Positions 26,701-36,028 of a DNA stretch of 64,000 bases are shown piece after piece; within the stretch, counting starts at the first letter, position 1, and every line of letters begins with the position of its first letter. The stretch spans positions 3,333,001-3,397,000 of the forward strand of contig NZ_CP080443.1 of the NCBI RefSeq assembly GCF_019613955.1. The letters run 5' to 3'. The notes under the pieces were generated by a model. It saw nothing but the letters and a program-made list of their open reading frames with translations. It had not been told where the DNA came from and searched no databases. The DNA comes from Chryseobacterium sp. LJ668. GTDB lineage: Bacteria; Bacteroidota; Bacteroidia; Flavobacteriales; Weeksellaceae. A program made the position numbers and the translations under genes.

Positions 26701-29613
26701 CTATTTTGAAGCAATAACTTCTTTATTTGTTGATGTTCTACCTTCTACATGATCTTCTTTTCCGGTTTTAAGGAAGTCGTATGCAATTGCTGAAGCAATG
26801 AATATGGATGAATAAGTACCGAAACCAATACCGATCAACATAGCAAACATAAATCCTCTCAAGTTATCTCCTCCAAAGATGAAGATGGCAAGGATAACAA
26901 GAATGGTTGTAAATGATGTGTTAAACGTTCTACCTAATGTACTCGAGATTGAATCATCAAACAGACCTGCTAATGTAAGTGCTTTCTTTTCTCTCAAATA
27001 TTCTCTAATTCTGTCGAAAATAATCACAGTATCATTAATAGAATATCCTAACACCGTCAGAATAGCCGCAACAAAATCCTGATTGATCTCCATATTGAAT
27101 GGCATAATGTTGTGAAGCAGTGAATATGCTCCCAAAATAATAATCGCATCATGGAATAACGCTGCTACAGCACCTAAAGAGAATTGCCATTTTCTGAATC
27201 TCACCAAAATATAAATAAAGATCCCGGCTAAAGCAGCAACTACTGCAAGAATACCATGCGTTTGGATATCATCAGCTACAGTTGGTCCTACTTTTTCAGA
27301 AGACACAATTCCTGTCTCACCTTTATCTGCAGCTTTGAAATCTTGTAAAGTTGTATTTGCTGGTAAACTAGATTTCAGACCGTCATATAATTTTTGCTCA
27401 ACAGTCTGATCGGCTTTTAAAGATTCATCATCGATCAAATAATCTGTAGAAATCTTCAGCTGATTCTCACTACCGAAAGTTTTAGCTTCAACAGAAGAAT
27501 TTTTACCGTCTTCAGTTTTGAATATTTTAATTAAATTCTGTTCGATATTTTCAGCATTTACATCTTTATCAAATCTTACTATATAGTTTCTACCGCCTGT
27601 AAAATCGATACCATATTTAAATCCGTTCGTAAAAATAGAGAACAGGCAGATTACAGTTAATACTGCAGATACGATGTAAGCATATTTTCTTTTTCCAATA
27701 AAATCGATCCATGTATTTCTGAATAGATTTTTTGTAGGAGCCGTCCAGACAGAAAGAGATTTTCCTTTGTGTAGTCTGCTGAAAATCATTACTCTTGAAA
27801 GGAGTACAGATGTAAAGAATGTCATCAAGATACCAATTCCTAACGTCAAGGCAAATCCTTTGATAGGTCCTGTTCCGAATAAGAATAACACTCCTGCTGT
27901 CAATAACGTCGTTAAGTGACCATCAATAATCGCACTTAATGCGTGTTTGAAACCATCTTTATATGCTTCAAGGATGCTTTTCCCTGCGAATAATTCTTCT
28001 TTTGTTCTTTCGTAAATGATTACGTTGGTATCTACCGCCATCGCCATCGTAAGAACAATACCTGCAATACCCGGAAGTGTAAGTGTAGCCTCCGCGGAAT
28101 CCATAATTCCGAAAATGTAGAATAAGTTAATGATCATCGCAATTACTGCGTACACCCCTGCTCCACCGTAATAGAAAATAATGTATGCAATAATAAGTAA
28201 GAATGCAATACCGAATGAAAGCATCCCTGCATCAATAGATTCCTGACCCAATGAAGGCCCAACCTGAGTTGCCTGAACTACTTTTGCACCTGCCGGTAAC
28301 TTACCGGCTCCTAAAACGTCCACCAATTCTTTAGCTTCTTCCTGAGAATAGTTTCCTGAAATTCTTGTACTTCCGTTAGGAATGACACTTTGAACATTAG
28401 GAGCACTATAAACTCTATCGTCAAGTGTTACTGCAACCGGTTTCTGAAGATTTTTCTCTGTAAGAGTTTTCCAATCTTTAGCACCTTTAGAATCCATCTG
28501 CATGCTGACTTCAATTCTTCCTAATTCATCATAAGTAATATTTGCACTTTCAACGGCACCGTCAACAGGAGCTTTCTGATTGACATTACCTCTTACTGCA
28601 TATAATACCAAGCTGTTTGGGTCAGAAGATTCCGGCTTGTATCCCCACATAAATTGAGTATACTTTAGGTTTCCAGGACGTAATGACTTAGCAATTTTAC
28701 TGTTTAAAATTTTATTAACTTTCGCAGTGTCAGATAATTTAACACTTCCTACTGCGCTTGGGTTTCCAGATTTACCACCTTGCATAAGTCTGTTGAAATC
28801 GGTATTTTTAGCTACTCCGATCGAATCTCCTTTTGATAAGATTGACGTTGTAACAGTCTGAAAATAAGGAGCAACTTCGGGATACTGCTGTACTTCCCAA
28901 AACTGAAGTTTTGCAGAAGTCTGAAGCATTTTTTTCACCTTGTCAATGTCTTTCATTCCTGGCATTTCAACAGAAATTCTTGCCGTACCCGGAACTCTCT
29001 GAACATTTGGCTGAACAGCTCCCATTTTATCAATTCTGGTTCTGATTACCTCAAAAGCAGTACCTACAGAAAGGTCTATTCTTTTTTTGATGATACTCTG
29101 AACCTGCTCATCTGTGGTGTTGAATTTGATCTCAGAAAGATTCGTATTACCAAAAATTTCGGGATCTGCAAGTTTTAGATTTGCACCTTTTGCTTTGTTT
29201 ACAGCATCAAACTGTACAAAAAAGTTATCGATGTAAGATTTTGTAGAGTTCTTCTGAGCCTCATCTGTTTTGTTTAAAGCTTCAATCAGTACAGGATTTG
29301 TTGAATAATTGGTTAAATCATTCACAAGATCTCTCTGATTGATCTCCAAAAGAACATTGATCCCACCTTTAAGGTCAAGACCAAGCTTCATTTCTTTGTC
29401 TTTCGCTTTAGTGTAATAAAGTTCTGTGAAACCTAGATTAAGTGTATCCTTAGAAAGTCTTGCGATTTCTTTCTGATACTTTTCCGGATTATCTCCTGCA
29501 ATAGCAGATGCCTGCTTTTCAATCTTGCCGGCGTACCATGTTGGTAATAGCTCATTTAAGCAAATTAACCCTAGTACAATAGCAACAATTGTAATAAGTC
29601 CTTTTCCTTGCAT
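26701..29613 (-). CDS. secDF: Protein translocase SecDF fusion
   Basis: A 970-residue fusion of SecD and SecF, the proton-driven subunits that help pull exported proteins through SecYEG. The SecD half has an N-terminal helix, the large periplasmic P1 domain (LGLDLKGGINVLLE near residue 78; RTRIDKMGAVQPNVQR near residue 190) and a six-helix block from about residue 450 with TLPGIAGIVLTMAMAVDTNV. The SecF half starts near residue 630, with DFTGGRNYIVRF near residue 675 and VAAILTVLGYSINDTVIIFDRIRE near residue 860. The single-chain form is usual in Bacteroidota. An exact -7 box precedes it. Confidence 0.96.
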   Translation of the reverse strand: MQGKGLITIVAIVLGLICLNELLPTWYAGKIEKQASAIAGDNPEKYQKEIARLSKDTLNLGFTELYYTKAKDKEMKLGLDLKGGINVLLEINQRDLVNDLTNYSTNPVLIEALNKTDEAQKNSTKSYIDNFFVQFDAVNKAKGANLKLADPEIFGNTNLSEIKFNTTDEQVQSIIKKRIDLSVGTAFEVIRTRIDKMGAVQPNVQRVPGTARISVEMPGMKDIDKVKKMLQTSAKLQFWEVQQYPEVAPYFQTVTTSILSKGDSIGVAKNTDFNRLMQGGKSGNPSAVGSVKLSDTAKVNKILNSKIAKSLRPGNLKYTQFMWGYKPESSDPNSLVLYAVRGNVNQKAPVDGAVESANITYDELGRIEVSMQMDSKGAKDWKTLTEKNLQKPVAVTLDDRVYSAPNVQSVIPNGSTRISGNYSQEEAKELVDVLGAGKLPAGAKVVQATQVGPSLGQESIDAGMLSFGIAFLLIIAYIIFYYGGAGVYAVIAMIINLFYIFGIMDSAEATLTLPGIAGIVLTMAMAVDTNVIIYERTKEELFAGKSILEAYKDGFKHALSAIIDGHLTTLLTAGVLFLFGTGPIKGFALTLGIGILMTFFTSVLLSRVMIFSRLHKGKSLSVWTAPTKNLFRNTWIDFIGKRKYAYIVSAVLTVICLFSIFTNGFKYGIDFTGGRNYIVRFDKDVNAENIEQNLIKIFKTEDGKNSSVEAKTFGSENQLKISTDYLIDDESLKADQTVEQKLYDGLKSSLPANTTLQDFKAADKGETGIVSSEKVGPTVADDIQTHGILAVVAALAGIFIYILVRFRKWQFSLGAVAALFHDAIIILGAYSLLHNIMPFNMEINQDFVAAILTVLGYSINDTVIIFDRIREYLREKKALTLAGLFDDSISSTLGRTFNTSFTTILVILAIFIFGGDNLRGFMFAMLIGIGFGTYSSIFIASAIAYDFLKTGKEDHVEGRTSTNKEVIASK

Positions 29614-29642
29614 TTTGTTATAACTACGTTAAATTAAGTCGG

Positions 29643-29650
29643 CAAATATA
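29643..29650 (-). promoter_or_regulatory. Putative -7 box for secDF
   Basis: The minus strand reads TATATTTG, an exact TAnnTTTG match, about 30 bases before the secDF start. No TTG at the -33 spacing. Confidence 0.5.
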
Positions 29651-29828
29651 ATGATTTTCTTGATATTTTATGAATTTTTAAGAACAGAAATGGTTTATTT
29701 TCAGTTATATCTGTATTCTGTATTCAATTACAAATTTGATAATCTTACTTTATGATCACAATGAATTTTTCAGCAGTCTTTTGGTATGAAATTTTCATTA
29801 AACATAATACACTAAATATCAAAATATT

Positions 29829-31190
29829 ATGAAAAGATTATTACTTTCAGCAGTTCTGTTATCTGCAATGAATTTCAGTGCTCAGAATTTTGCGTTGCAG
29901 GAATATGCATCGGGATTTACAAGCCCGGTAGAGATTACGCATGCAAACGACAGCAGGTTATTCGTCGTTCAGCAGAACGGAATTATAAAAATCATTCAAT
30001 CTAATGGAGCCGTTAATTCTGCAGATTTTTTGAATATCAGCTCAAAAGTTAATTTTGGTGGTGAAAGAGGTCTTCTTGGTCTGGCTTTTCATCCCCAATA
30101 CGCAACCAATGGCTATTTTTTCGTCTACTATAATAACACCGCGGGAAATATTGTCGTTGCAAGATACACGAGAAGCTCTACCAATCCTGATCTTGCAGAT
30201 GCTACCACAGAAAAGATTTTGCTTAATATTCCCAAACCATTTGACAATCACAACGGTGGAAGTATTCATTTTGCACCTGACGGAAATCTATGGATCGTAA
30301 CCGGAGATGGAGGAAGCGGTGGCGATCCCAATAATAACGGGCAAAATAAGAATTCGCTGCTTGGGAAGATGTTAAGAATTGATGTGAATGCGACCGGAGC
30401 CTATAATATTCCTGCCGGAAACCCTTTCGTTGGAGTTGATGGTGCCGATGAAGTCTGGTCTTACGGTTTGAGGAATGCCTGGAAATTTTCTTTTGACCTT
30501 ACTACAGGAAACGCCATGATTGCAGACGTGGGACAGGGAGTAATTGAGGAAATCAATAAAATGCCGATTACCACTGCAGGAATTAATTACGGATGGCGAT
30601 GCTACGAAGGCAACAATACCTACAATACAAGCGGATGCGCTGCTTCGGGTACGATGACATTCCCAATTGCTGTCTATGATCATTCCGGAGGTAAATGCTC
30701 TATTACCGGAGGTTATGTGTACAGAGGTACACTTTCACCAGGTCTTCAGGGAAAATATTTCTTCGCAGATTACTGTTCTGAGCAAATCGGAATTTTAGAC
30801 AGCAGCAACGCAATTACCTGGAGCACAGCATTTAGCGGAAATAATTTTTCAACGTTCGGCGAAGATGTACAAAAAGAATTATATGTTGCAGCCGTTAATA
30901 ATGGGAAGATTTACAAAATAACAACTTCTACTCTAGGAACGCAGGAGAATCAATTAACTGAAGTCAGAATTTATCCAAACCCGGCATCGGAAAGGGTTTT
31001 CATCGAAGGTTTAAGATATACAGACGCAACAATAGGATTGATAAGCACAGAAGGAAAAATAGTTTTAGATGCAATAAAACTGGATAGTGAAAACAGCTTA
31101 GATATTACCAGTATTCCTGCCGGAGTCTATTATCTCAATATAAAATCAGGAGATTTAAAGGCGTACAGCCAGAAATTAATAATTAAATAG
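29829..31190 (+). CDS. Secreted PQQ-dependent sugar dehydrogenase with T9SS sorting domain
   Basis: A 453-residue protein. After a signal peptide (residues 1-18, MNFSAQ) comes a six-bladed beta-propeller of the glucose/sorbosone dehydrogenase family (soluble Asd type): FTSPVEITHANDSRLFVVQQ, GLLGLAFHPQY, HNGGSIHFAPDGNLWIVTGD and WSYGLRNAWKFSFD are the diagnostic blocks, with the His of DNHNGG as likely catalytic base. The C-terminal 75 residues (VRIYPNPASERVFIEG to the end) form a type A T9SS sorting domain that is cleaved during export across the outer membrane. PQQ and calcium are the expected cofactors; the sugar is unknown. Confidence 0.92.
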   Translation: MKRLLLSAVLLSAMNFSAQNFALQEYASGFTSPVEITHANDSRLFVVQQNGIIKIIQSNGAVNSADFLNISSKVNFGGERGLLGLAFHPQYATNGYFFVYYNNTAGNIVVARYTRSSTNPDLADATTEKILLNIPKPFDNHNGGSIHFAPDGNLWIVTGDGGSGGDPNNNGQNKNSLLGKMLRIDVNATGAYNIPAGNPFVGVDGADEVWSYGLRNAWKFSFDLTTGNAMIADVGQGVIEEINKMPITTAGINYGWRCYEGNNTYNTSGCAASGTMTFPIAVYDHSGGKCSITGGYVYRGTLSPGLQGKYFFADYCSEQIGILDSSNAITWSTAFSGNNFSTFGEDVQKELYVAAVNNGKIYKITTSTLGTQENQLTEVRIYPNPASERVFIEGLRYTDATIGLISTEGKIVLDAIKLDSENSLDITSIPAGVYYLNIKSGDLKAYSQKLIIK

Positions 31191-31224
31191 CAATACGTTT
31201 TATAAAGAATTCCACAAAAACATT

Positions 31225-31266
31225 AATGGAAAAGTTTAAATTTTTTACAAGCTAAGCTTTTCCATT
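31225..31266. terminator. Probable terminator between convergent genes
   Basis: Arms AATGGAAAAG (31225-31234) and CTTTTCCATT (31257-31266) enclose a 22-base loop containing a T-run. It lies between the sugar dehydrogenase gene and the end of the lanthipeptide operon. The large loop makes it a weaker terminator than others here. Confidence 0.45.
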
Positions 31267-31272
31267 TCTATT

Positions 31273-32187
31273 CTAATTTTTATGTGTTAATGCTATATAT
31301 TTATTTTTAGCGATTTTACTTTCATAAAAGCGTCTGACATAATCATATAATAATAATTCATGCGCCCTATTATTTGTAGGAATTATTCTATTTATATTCA
31401 TGTGTATATAACTAAAAATATAATCCTCAAAATTGATTTTTTCTTTAAGACAAATATCTTTTAAAGTCCCAACAACTTTCTTTAACTCTGAATCTCTCTT
31501 CTTTGAAAGAGTAATTATTTTTCTAATTATTGGATCATTGTTCAGTAATAACTCTGATTCATCTATAATTTCTTCTACAAATTTTCTTTTATCCCTATAT
31601 AATTCATTAAGCACTTTTGAATTGTTTTTATTGTATCCAAACTCATGTTTAAAAGAGTCACTTATTGTACTTATACTTTTCAGCTTTTCTTCAAGATTAT
31701 TGCCAAAAAAAAGACTTAGATAAGAGTCTATGCTTTTCAACGAAATTTTCCATTTATAATCTTCTATTTCGTGTTCATTAATTATCTTTAAGATCTTTAT
31801 ACAATATTCACTATCTATACAGAATAATGATTCTGTAACATCAATCAATTTTGCATGATATCGTTCGATCTCTTGTTCGTATGTATCCATTTGAATTTTC
31901 CAAATAATATCATTTTCGAGATATTTTTTTAATCTAGCCTGAAATAAATTCAAAATAAGACTTATTGAATCTTGATTTTTAAGTTTGATTCTTAACCTAA
32001 TATGATAATAAGGATCAGAATACCTAATAAAAAAGAATTTTTCTATCTGATTTTCTTTTTCAGCATGTTTAATAATCTTAAATATATAATTTGTTAGGAT
32101 CTCATCTGCAAATGATATACTCATATAAAACTTTAGATATATCCATTCTGAACCAGGAGTGTACTTTCCTTTCATATCATAATTCAT
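31273..32187 (-). CDS. LanB elimination-domain protein (SpaB C-terminal type)
   Basis: A 304-residue protein of the thiopeptide-type bacteriocin biosynthesis / lantibiotic dehydratase C-terminal family. The start is diagnostic: EWIYLKFYMSISFADEILTN, followed by FFFIRYSDPYYHIRLRIKL near residue 50, where the Arg residues are the expected binding and catalytic positions. In class I lanthipeptide synthesis this domain removes glutamate from glutamylated Ser/Thr and leaves dehydroalanine or dehydrobutyrine. In most LanB enzymes it is fused to the N-terminal domain; here it is a separate protein whose start overlaps the end of the preceding gene by 11 bases, so translation is probably coupled. It is the last gene of the operon. 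Confidence 0.88.
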   Translation of the reverse strand: MNYDMKGKYTPGSEWIYLKFYMSISFADEILTNYIFKIIKHAEKENQIEKFFFIRYSDPYYHIRLRIKLKNQDSISLILNLFQARLKKYLENDIIWKIQMDTYEQEIERYHAKLIDVTESLFCIDSEYCIKILKIINEHEIEDYKWKISLKSIDSYLSLFFGNNLEEKLKSISTISDSFKHEFGYNKNNSKVLNELYRDKRKFVEEIIDESELLLNNDPIIRKIITLSKKRDSELKKVVGTLKDICLKEKINFEDYIFSYIHMNINRIIPTNNRAHELLLYDYVRRFYESKIAKNKYIALTHKN

Positions 32188-34345
32188 TTTTAAAAAAAGA
32201 AACTATAAATTCATTTTTATAAACATTATTCTCTAAATCTCTTGCTACAGAACAATTTGAATCAAATAAAAATTCTTTTAAAGTTATAAAGTTATTTTTT
32301 TTAATTATTTCAAATAGTGACATGATACTATTTTCATCTAAGAAATCTATAAACAATTCATTATCCGCTTCACAAAAGATAACAAATTGTGGTATTTTAT
32401 ATTTTTCTCTCCAAATACCAATACTCTCCAGATTATCCTTAGAAATATTATTTTCAATTTCTTCTTTTTTAAAGAACCAAGTTGCAGGACTTAGGATAAC
32501 ATTTTTGTATTTAACTCTAGGAATATATTTAAAACTATTACTTGGGGTAAGTGATACTCCTAATAAATTTTCATTATCATTTTGTATATCACATAATAGT
32601 CCAAAGGCAGGAATATTAGACATAGAATGATTTAAAGCATTTGTGTGCGCAATCTTTACTTCACTATTGAGTGTTTTAGATTTTATAATAATTTTATCAT
32701 TAATAATTGATATTGTTAAATCAGAAACCGGTATACTTTTCTTATCTGGTAAAGAAGAATTGGTAAGAATCGTCAGCTCATAATCTCTCATTTGGGGCCT
32801 TATAATTACATTTCCTATTCTCGGATTAGGAATATGTACCATTTCTAGTATAGGCAAGGACGTTAGCTCTTGTTCTTTTTTAGCAATTTCTCTAGTGAAA
32901 TCATCTATATCGGCACTCATGTGAGAAAATCTCGCCAGCAAGTTTGCACCAGAATTTCCTCCTGCAGAATTTAATTTTAAAATATGTTGATCGTCTTCTT
33001 TACCAACGATTTCAAAACTACAATAAAATGTAGGGTATAAATCATGTAAGTTTTTATTTTCAAAGTCTTTATCAGTCAATATTATTTCGTTTTCACCAAG
33101 TCTTACTGTTTCTAATATTTTTTCAAATAGCAGCTTTTGTTTACTATTCAGATTCAGACCATCGTCACCTTGGGTAGTTTTCGAAGGTAATCTTAATCCT
33201 TTAATCAGATCATTCAAATATGGCTCCCCGTTATAACTTACCGGATAACCGATGCCAACATCTGCATCGCAGACGAAAAGAAAATCAACCTCTCTTTCGT
33301 TAAATTTTTCAGTAAAAACTTTTTTAAATAATTCTAAATTTTCATTTTTATTACCACCATGATCCAATTTGGTTAAGAATAAAACTGCAGATAATATATC
33401 ATCGCATATTTCTTTATTCAGATTAGAAATACCAGCTCCTTTATATAAATCAATCTGAAAAATATTTTTCTTACTATAATTGTTTCCAAACCCATCAAGT
33501 ATATCAATCACCAATTTATAGCTGCTTTCTGGATTTATAGAATTATAATTCTCAATTATATTTTTTATATTAATTAATGGAGAGACAATATCGGATTGTA
33601 CATTTCTTTGAATTAAGATACTAATTAAACAATTTAATGGATCTCCATTTGTAATAGCAGGTGTAATTTCGCTAATAAGAATCTTAGAATCTATCAACTC
33701 CAAAATAAAATCTTCTGCATCCTGATCAGACACTCCATTTTCTATTTTTGTTACAAATGAAACTATATTCTCAATTTTGGCTCCTTTTTGTGAATACTTT
33801 AGAATTTTTTTTAATGTAGATGTATTATGAACTGATGAGATTGAATACTTAAAATATTTGCTTTCACTAAACTTTGCTTCATAATATCTTGCTTCATTAT
33901 GGACATTATATAGAGTATCATTGGGAAAATAAAAAATTTCATATTTTACGATTTTTTCTAACTTTTCTATAATAGAACAAATAACCTCCATGTCCAGTCT
34001 GGTAAATCTAATAAGTTGATTATTAAAAATAATCTCTGTAGATTCTTCTGATGTTATGGAACCTGCAGTAACGGCAGAAAACAATCCATATGGAGTTGTT
34101 CTTGTTCTCATCCTTCTCCAATATTTAAATAAAGAACTAAATATTTTTTCTTTTTCTTTTTCATTCGTCACACGATTTTCAAAGAATTTTTCCATCTCAT
34201 AATATAATTCAATAGAACTAATAAATATAGCTTCTTTGAAAAGTAAATTATCTTCAAATTTCACTTTACTTATCTCATCTATATTAAATCCTAAAGCTGG
34301 AGTTCTTAATAGAAATTTATTGAAATTTATATATTTCTCGTTCAT
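32177..34345 (-). CDS. LanB glutamylation-domain protein (lantibiotic dehydratase N-terminal)
   Basis: A 722-residue lantibiotic dehydratase N-terminal domain protein. The characteristic block WRRMRTRTTPYGLFSAVTAG lies near residue 80, followed by FTRLDMEVICSIIEKLE near residue 113, and later GGNSGANLLARFSHM and IPNPRIGNVIIRPQMRDYEL near residues 465-520. In class I systems this domain transfers glutamate from glutamyl-tRNA(Glu) to Ser and Thr of the precursor. The protein ends where the elimination domain would begin in a full-length LanB of about 1000 residues. It starts seven bases after the lanC stop. Confidence 0.9.
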   Translation of the reverse strand: MNEKYINFNKFLLRTPALGFNIDEISKVKFEDNLLFKEAIFISSIELYYEMEKFFENRVTNEKEKEKIFSSLFKYWRRMRTRTTPYGLFSAVTAGSITSEESTEIIFNNQLIRFTRLDMEVICSIIEKLEKIVKYEIFYFPNDTLYNVHNEARYYEAKFSESKYFKYSISSVHNTSTLKKILKYSQKGAKIENIVSFVTKIENGVSDQDAEDFILELIDSKILISEITPAITNGDPLNCLISILIQRNVQSDIVSPLINIKNIIENYNSINPESSYKLVIDILDGFGNNYSKKNIFQIDLYKGAGISNLNKEICDDILSAVLFLTKLDHGGNKNENLELFKKVFTEKFNEREVDFLFVCDADVGIGYPVSYNGEPYLNDLIKGLRLPSKTTQGDDGLNLNSKQKLLFEKILETVRLGENEIILTDKDFENKNLHDLYPTFYCSFEIVGKEDDQHILKLNSAGGNSGANLLARFSHMSADIDDFTREIAKKEQELTSLPILEMVHIPNPRIGNVIIRPQMRDYELTILTNSSLPDKKSIPVSDLTISIINDKIIIKSKTLNSEVKIAHTNALNHSMSNIPAFGLLCDIQNDNENLLGVSLTPSNSFKYIPRVKYKNVILSPATWFFKKEEIENNISKDNLESIGIWREKYKIPQFVIFCEADNELFIDFLDENSIMSLFEIIKKNNFITLKEFLFDSNCSVARDLENNVYKNEFIVSFFKNEL

Positions 34346-34351
34346 ATCAAT

Positions 34352-35488
34352 TTAAATCAGTAAAAATTTTTGCCATTCAGACCGTATATTATTATGAATA
34401 GATAAAATTGCCAATGCAATACCTATTTTCCCTTCCAATAAGCTTAGCCTCTCATTATCATATCGGTTTTGATTTACTAAATAAAATATTTTTTCTTCCC
34501 TATATAATTCTATTGTTTTATCGAGCCAATACTTTGCAGTGTCCAAATAATTATCATCTTTCATCTTAAGATATAAACTATAAAAAAACATTGCAATTCC
34601 CGAGGCTCCATGACATAGACTAGCATCCACTATAAAATTTTCTTCTAAATTTCTTCTAGTAGATGCACAATTTATTATTAGTAATGCTTTTTTCTTAAGT
34701 AAATCATCATTTAATATTTCTGAAGCATTCAATAAACATAGAGCAACACCAAGATCACCGTAGCACCAAGCTAGTCTGCTTCTAATTTCTTCAGAATTTG
34801 ACTTATTGGGAAAAAATGATCCATACTTAGAATAATCTATTTCCTGTGATAAAATATAATTTACAGCTCCTTTTAGAATACGCAAAATATCTACATTAAA
34901 ATCAATATTTTGCCTCAGCAGATTGCATAATAAAATAACAATACTTGCCATACCGTGGGATAATGAAATATTTGTACTTTCTTTCCATCTTAGCATACTA
35001 TTTTCCCAAATACCTGTCTCGTCTAGATGAGATAGTAATGTTTCAATATGATGTTTATACTTTTCTTCATCTTCTTTTAATCTTTCCACATAATAAAAAG
35101 CTATTCCTGTTGCTCCATGTAAAAAATCAATATTATCGTCTTTTATATAGCTTAAGTAATCTAAGTCTATAAATTCTTCAACTTCATCTGAAATAAAATC
35201 AAACCTGCCATCTTCTCCAAAATTACTGAAATTCAAATAACCAATTCCAAGACATGCTCCAGATACCCCTGCACAATAAGTAGAAATAGAATCATAATTT
35301 TCAATAGAATTGAAAATATCCTCTATATAAATTTCATTATCAATATCATTCTTGGGATAAAGCTTTCTATACTCATGCATTAATATTGCTTTCCCCGTTA
35401 ATCCCGATAAAAGTCCATAATCATTTTGTAGTAAATCTCGGTTATCTTCTAAAAGATCAGTTATTTCCGTTAATATATCTTCATACAT
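34352..35488 (-). CDS. lanC: Lanthionine synthetase C-like cyclase (LanC)
   Basis: A 378-residue zinc cyclase that adds cysteine thiols to dehydrated residues and so forms lanthionine rings. The alpha-toroid signatures are all present: LSGLTGKAIL and GVSGACLGIGYL near the start, FLHGATGIAFY near residue 122, SLSHGMASIVILL near residue 175, the zinc ligand Cys in LAWCYGDLGVAL near residue 240, and the Cys-His ligand pair in ASLCHGASGIAMFF near residue 290. The intact zinc site predicts an active enzyme. It is the first modification gene after the precursor gene, separated by an 88-base gap with a hairpin. Confidence 0.93.
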   Translation of the reverse strand: MYEDILTEITDLLEDNRDLLQNDYGLLSGLTGKAILMHEYRKLYPKNDIDNEIYIEDIFNSIENYDSISTYCAGVSGACLGIGYLNFSNFGEDGRFDFISDEVEEFIDLDYLSYIKDDNIDFLHGATGIAFYYVERLKEDEEKYKHHIETLLSHLDETGIWENSMLRWKESTNISLSHGMASIVILLCNLLRQNIDFNVDILRILKGAVNYILSQEIDYSKYGSFFPNKSNSEEIRSRLAWCYGDLGVALCLLNASEILNDDLLKKKALLIINCASTRRNLEENFIVDASLCHGASGIAMFFYSLYLKMKDDNYLDTAKYWLDKTIELYREEKIFYLVNQNRYDNERLSLLEGKIGIALAILSIHNNIRSEWQKFLLI

Positions 35489-35523
35489 ATTTTACAGCAT
35501 TATTAAAAATATTTTACAATGAA

Positions 35524-35550
35524 AAAGTCGGAATAAATTATTCCGACTTT
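35524..35550 (-). terminator. Probable partial terminator between precursor gene and lanC
   Basis: A near-perfect palindrome with 13-base arms (35524-35536 and 35538-35550; core AGTCGGAATAA) and a short run of five T on the minus strand. It lies 26 bases after the precursor stop codon. The short T-run and the downstream genes on the same strand suggest partial readthrough, giving more precursor than enzyme mRNA. Confidence 0.65.
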
Positions 35551-35576
35551 AGTTATTTTTGAATTTTACAATTACA

Positions 35577-35810
35577 TTAATAACATCTAGCTGTACTGGT
35601 ATTTTTTGTGGTAACTCCTTTAGTACAATCAGTAGTACAATCAGCATTAGTACAATTAAGAATACTTTGCATACCTCCACAGCCATCTGTACATCCTCCA
35701 GTCCAAATTCCGTTATCCATACCAATCTCTCCCCCTTTGATTTTTGATGCTAAAGTTTGATCAAGACTTGAAATAGTTTTCTTTTTTAGCTTTAATGATT
35801 TTTTTTGCAT
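35577..35810 (-). CDS. lanA: Class I lanthipeptide precursor
   Basis: A 77-residue precursor peptide. The leader (residues 1-27) is lysine-rich and contains SLKLKKKTISSLD, a pattern I recall from Bacteroidota class I lanthipeptide leaders, and ends with a double-glycine site (KIKGG, residues 23-27). The predicted 50-residue core has six cysteines (40, 44, 53, 58, 62, 76) and twelve Ser/Thr (37, 41, 49, 54, 59, 60, 63, 67, 68, 71, 72, 73), so up to six thioether rings could form. The cores of the blocks are CTDGC, CTNADCTTDC and STARC. It lies directly upstream of lanC and has its own promoter. A double-glycine leader suggests removal by a C39-type peptidase exporter, which is not in the window. 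Confidence 0.88.
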   Translation of the reverse strand: MQKKSLKLKKKTISSLDQTLASKIKGGEIGMDNGIWTGGCTDGCGGMQSILNCTNADCTTDCTKGVTTKNTSTARCY

Positions 35811-35841
35811 TTTTTAATGTTTTAAATGTTTTAATGTATTG

Positions 35842-35849
35842 CAAATATA
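35842..35849 (-). promoter_or_regulatory. Promoter -7 box of the lanthipeptide operon
   Basis: The minus strand reads TATATTTG, an exact -7 match, 32 bases before the precursor start codon. No TTG at the -33 spacing. It lies downstream of the terminator of the hemN operon, so the lanthipeptide genes form a separate transcription unit. Confidence 0.55.
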
Positions 35850-36002
35850 CTAAATTATTAACATATTTATTAAAATTGTGCTTTAATTTTCACTATTGTC
35901 AGAAAAAATAATTTCATTTCTTTGATTCTCAACATTCTGATATTAACATTTTAATTTTTGAGTTTTCTTATTTCTAAAATTTAGCACATAAATACAATGT
36001 AA

Positions 36003-36028
36003 ATTAAAAAGATTCTAAATAATCTTTT
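36003..36028 (-). terminator. Terminator after the hemN/membrane protein operon
   Basis: Arms AAAAGATT (36007-36014) and AATCTTTT (36021-36028) with a six-base loop, then TTTTTAATTT on the minus strand, 27 bases after the stop of the 36055 gene. Confidence 0.6.
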
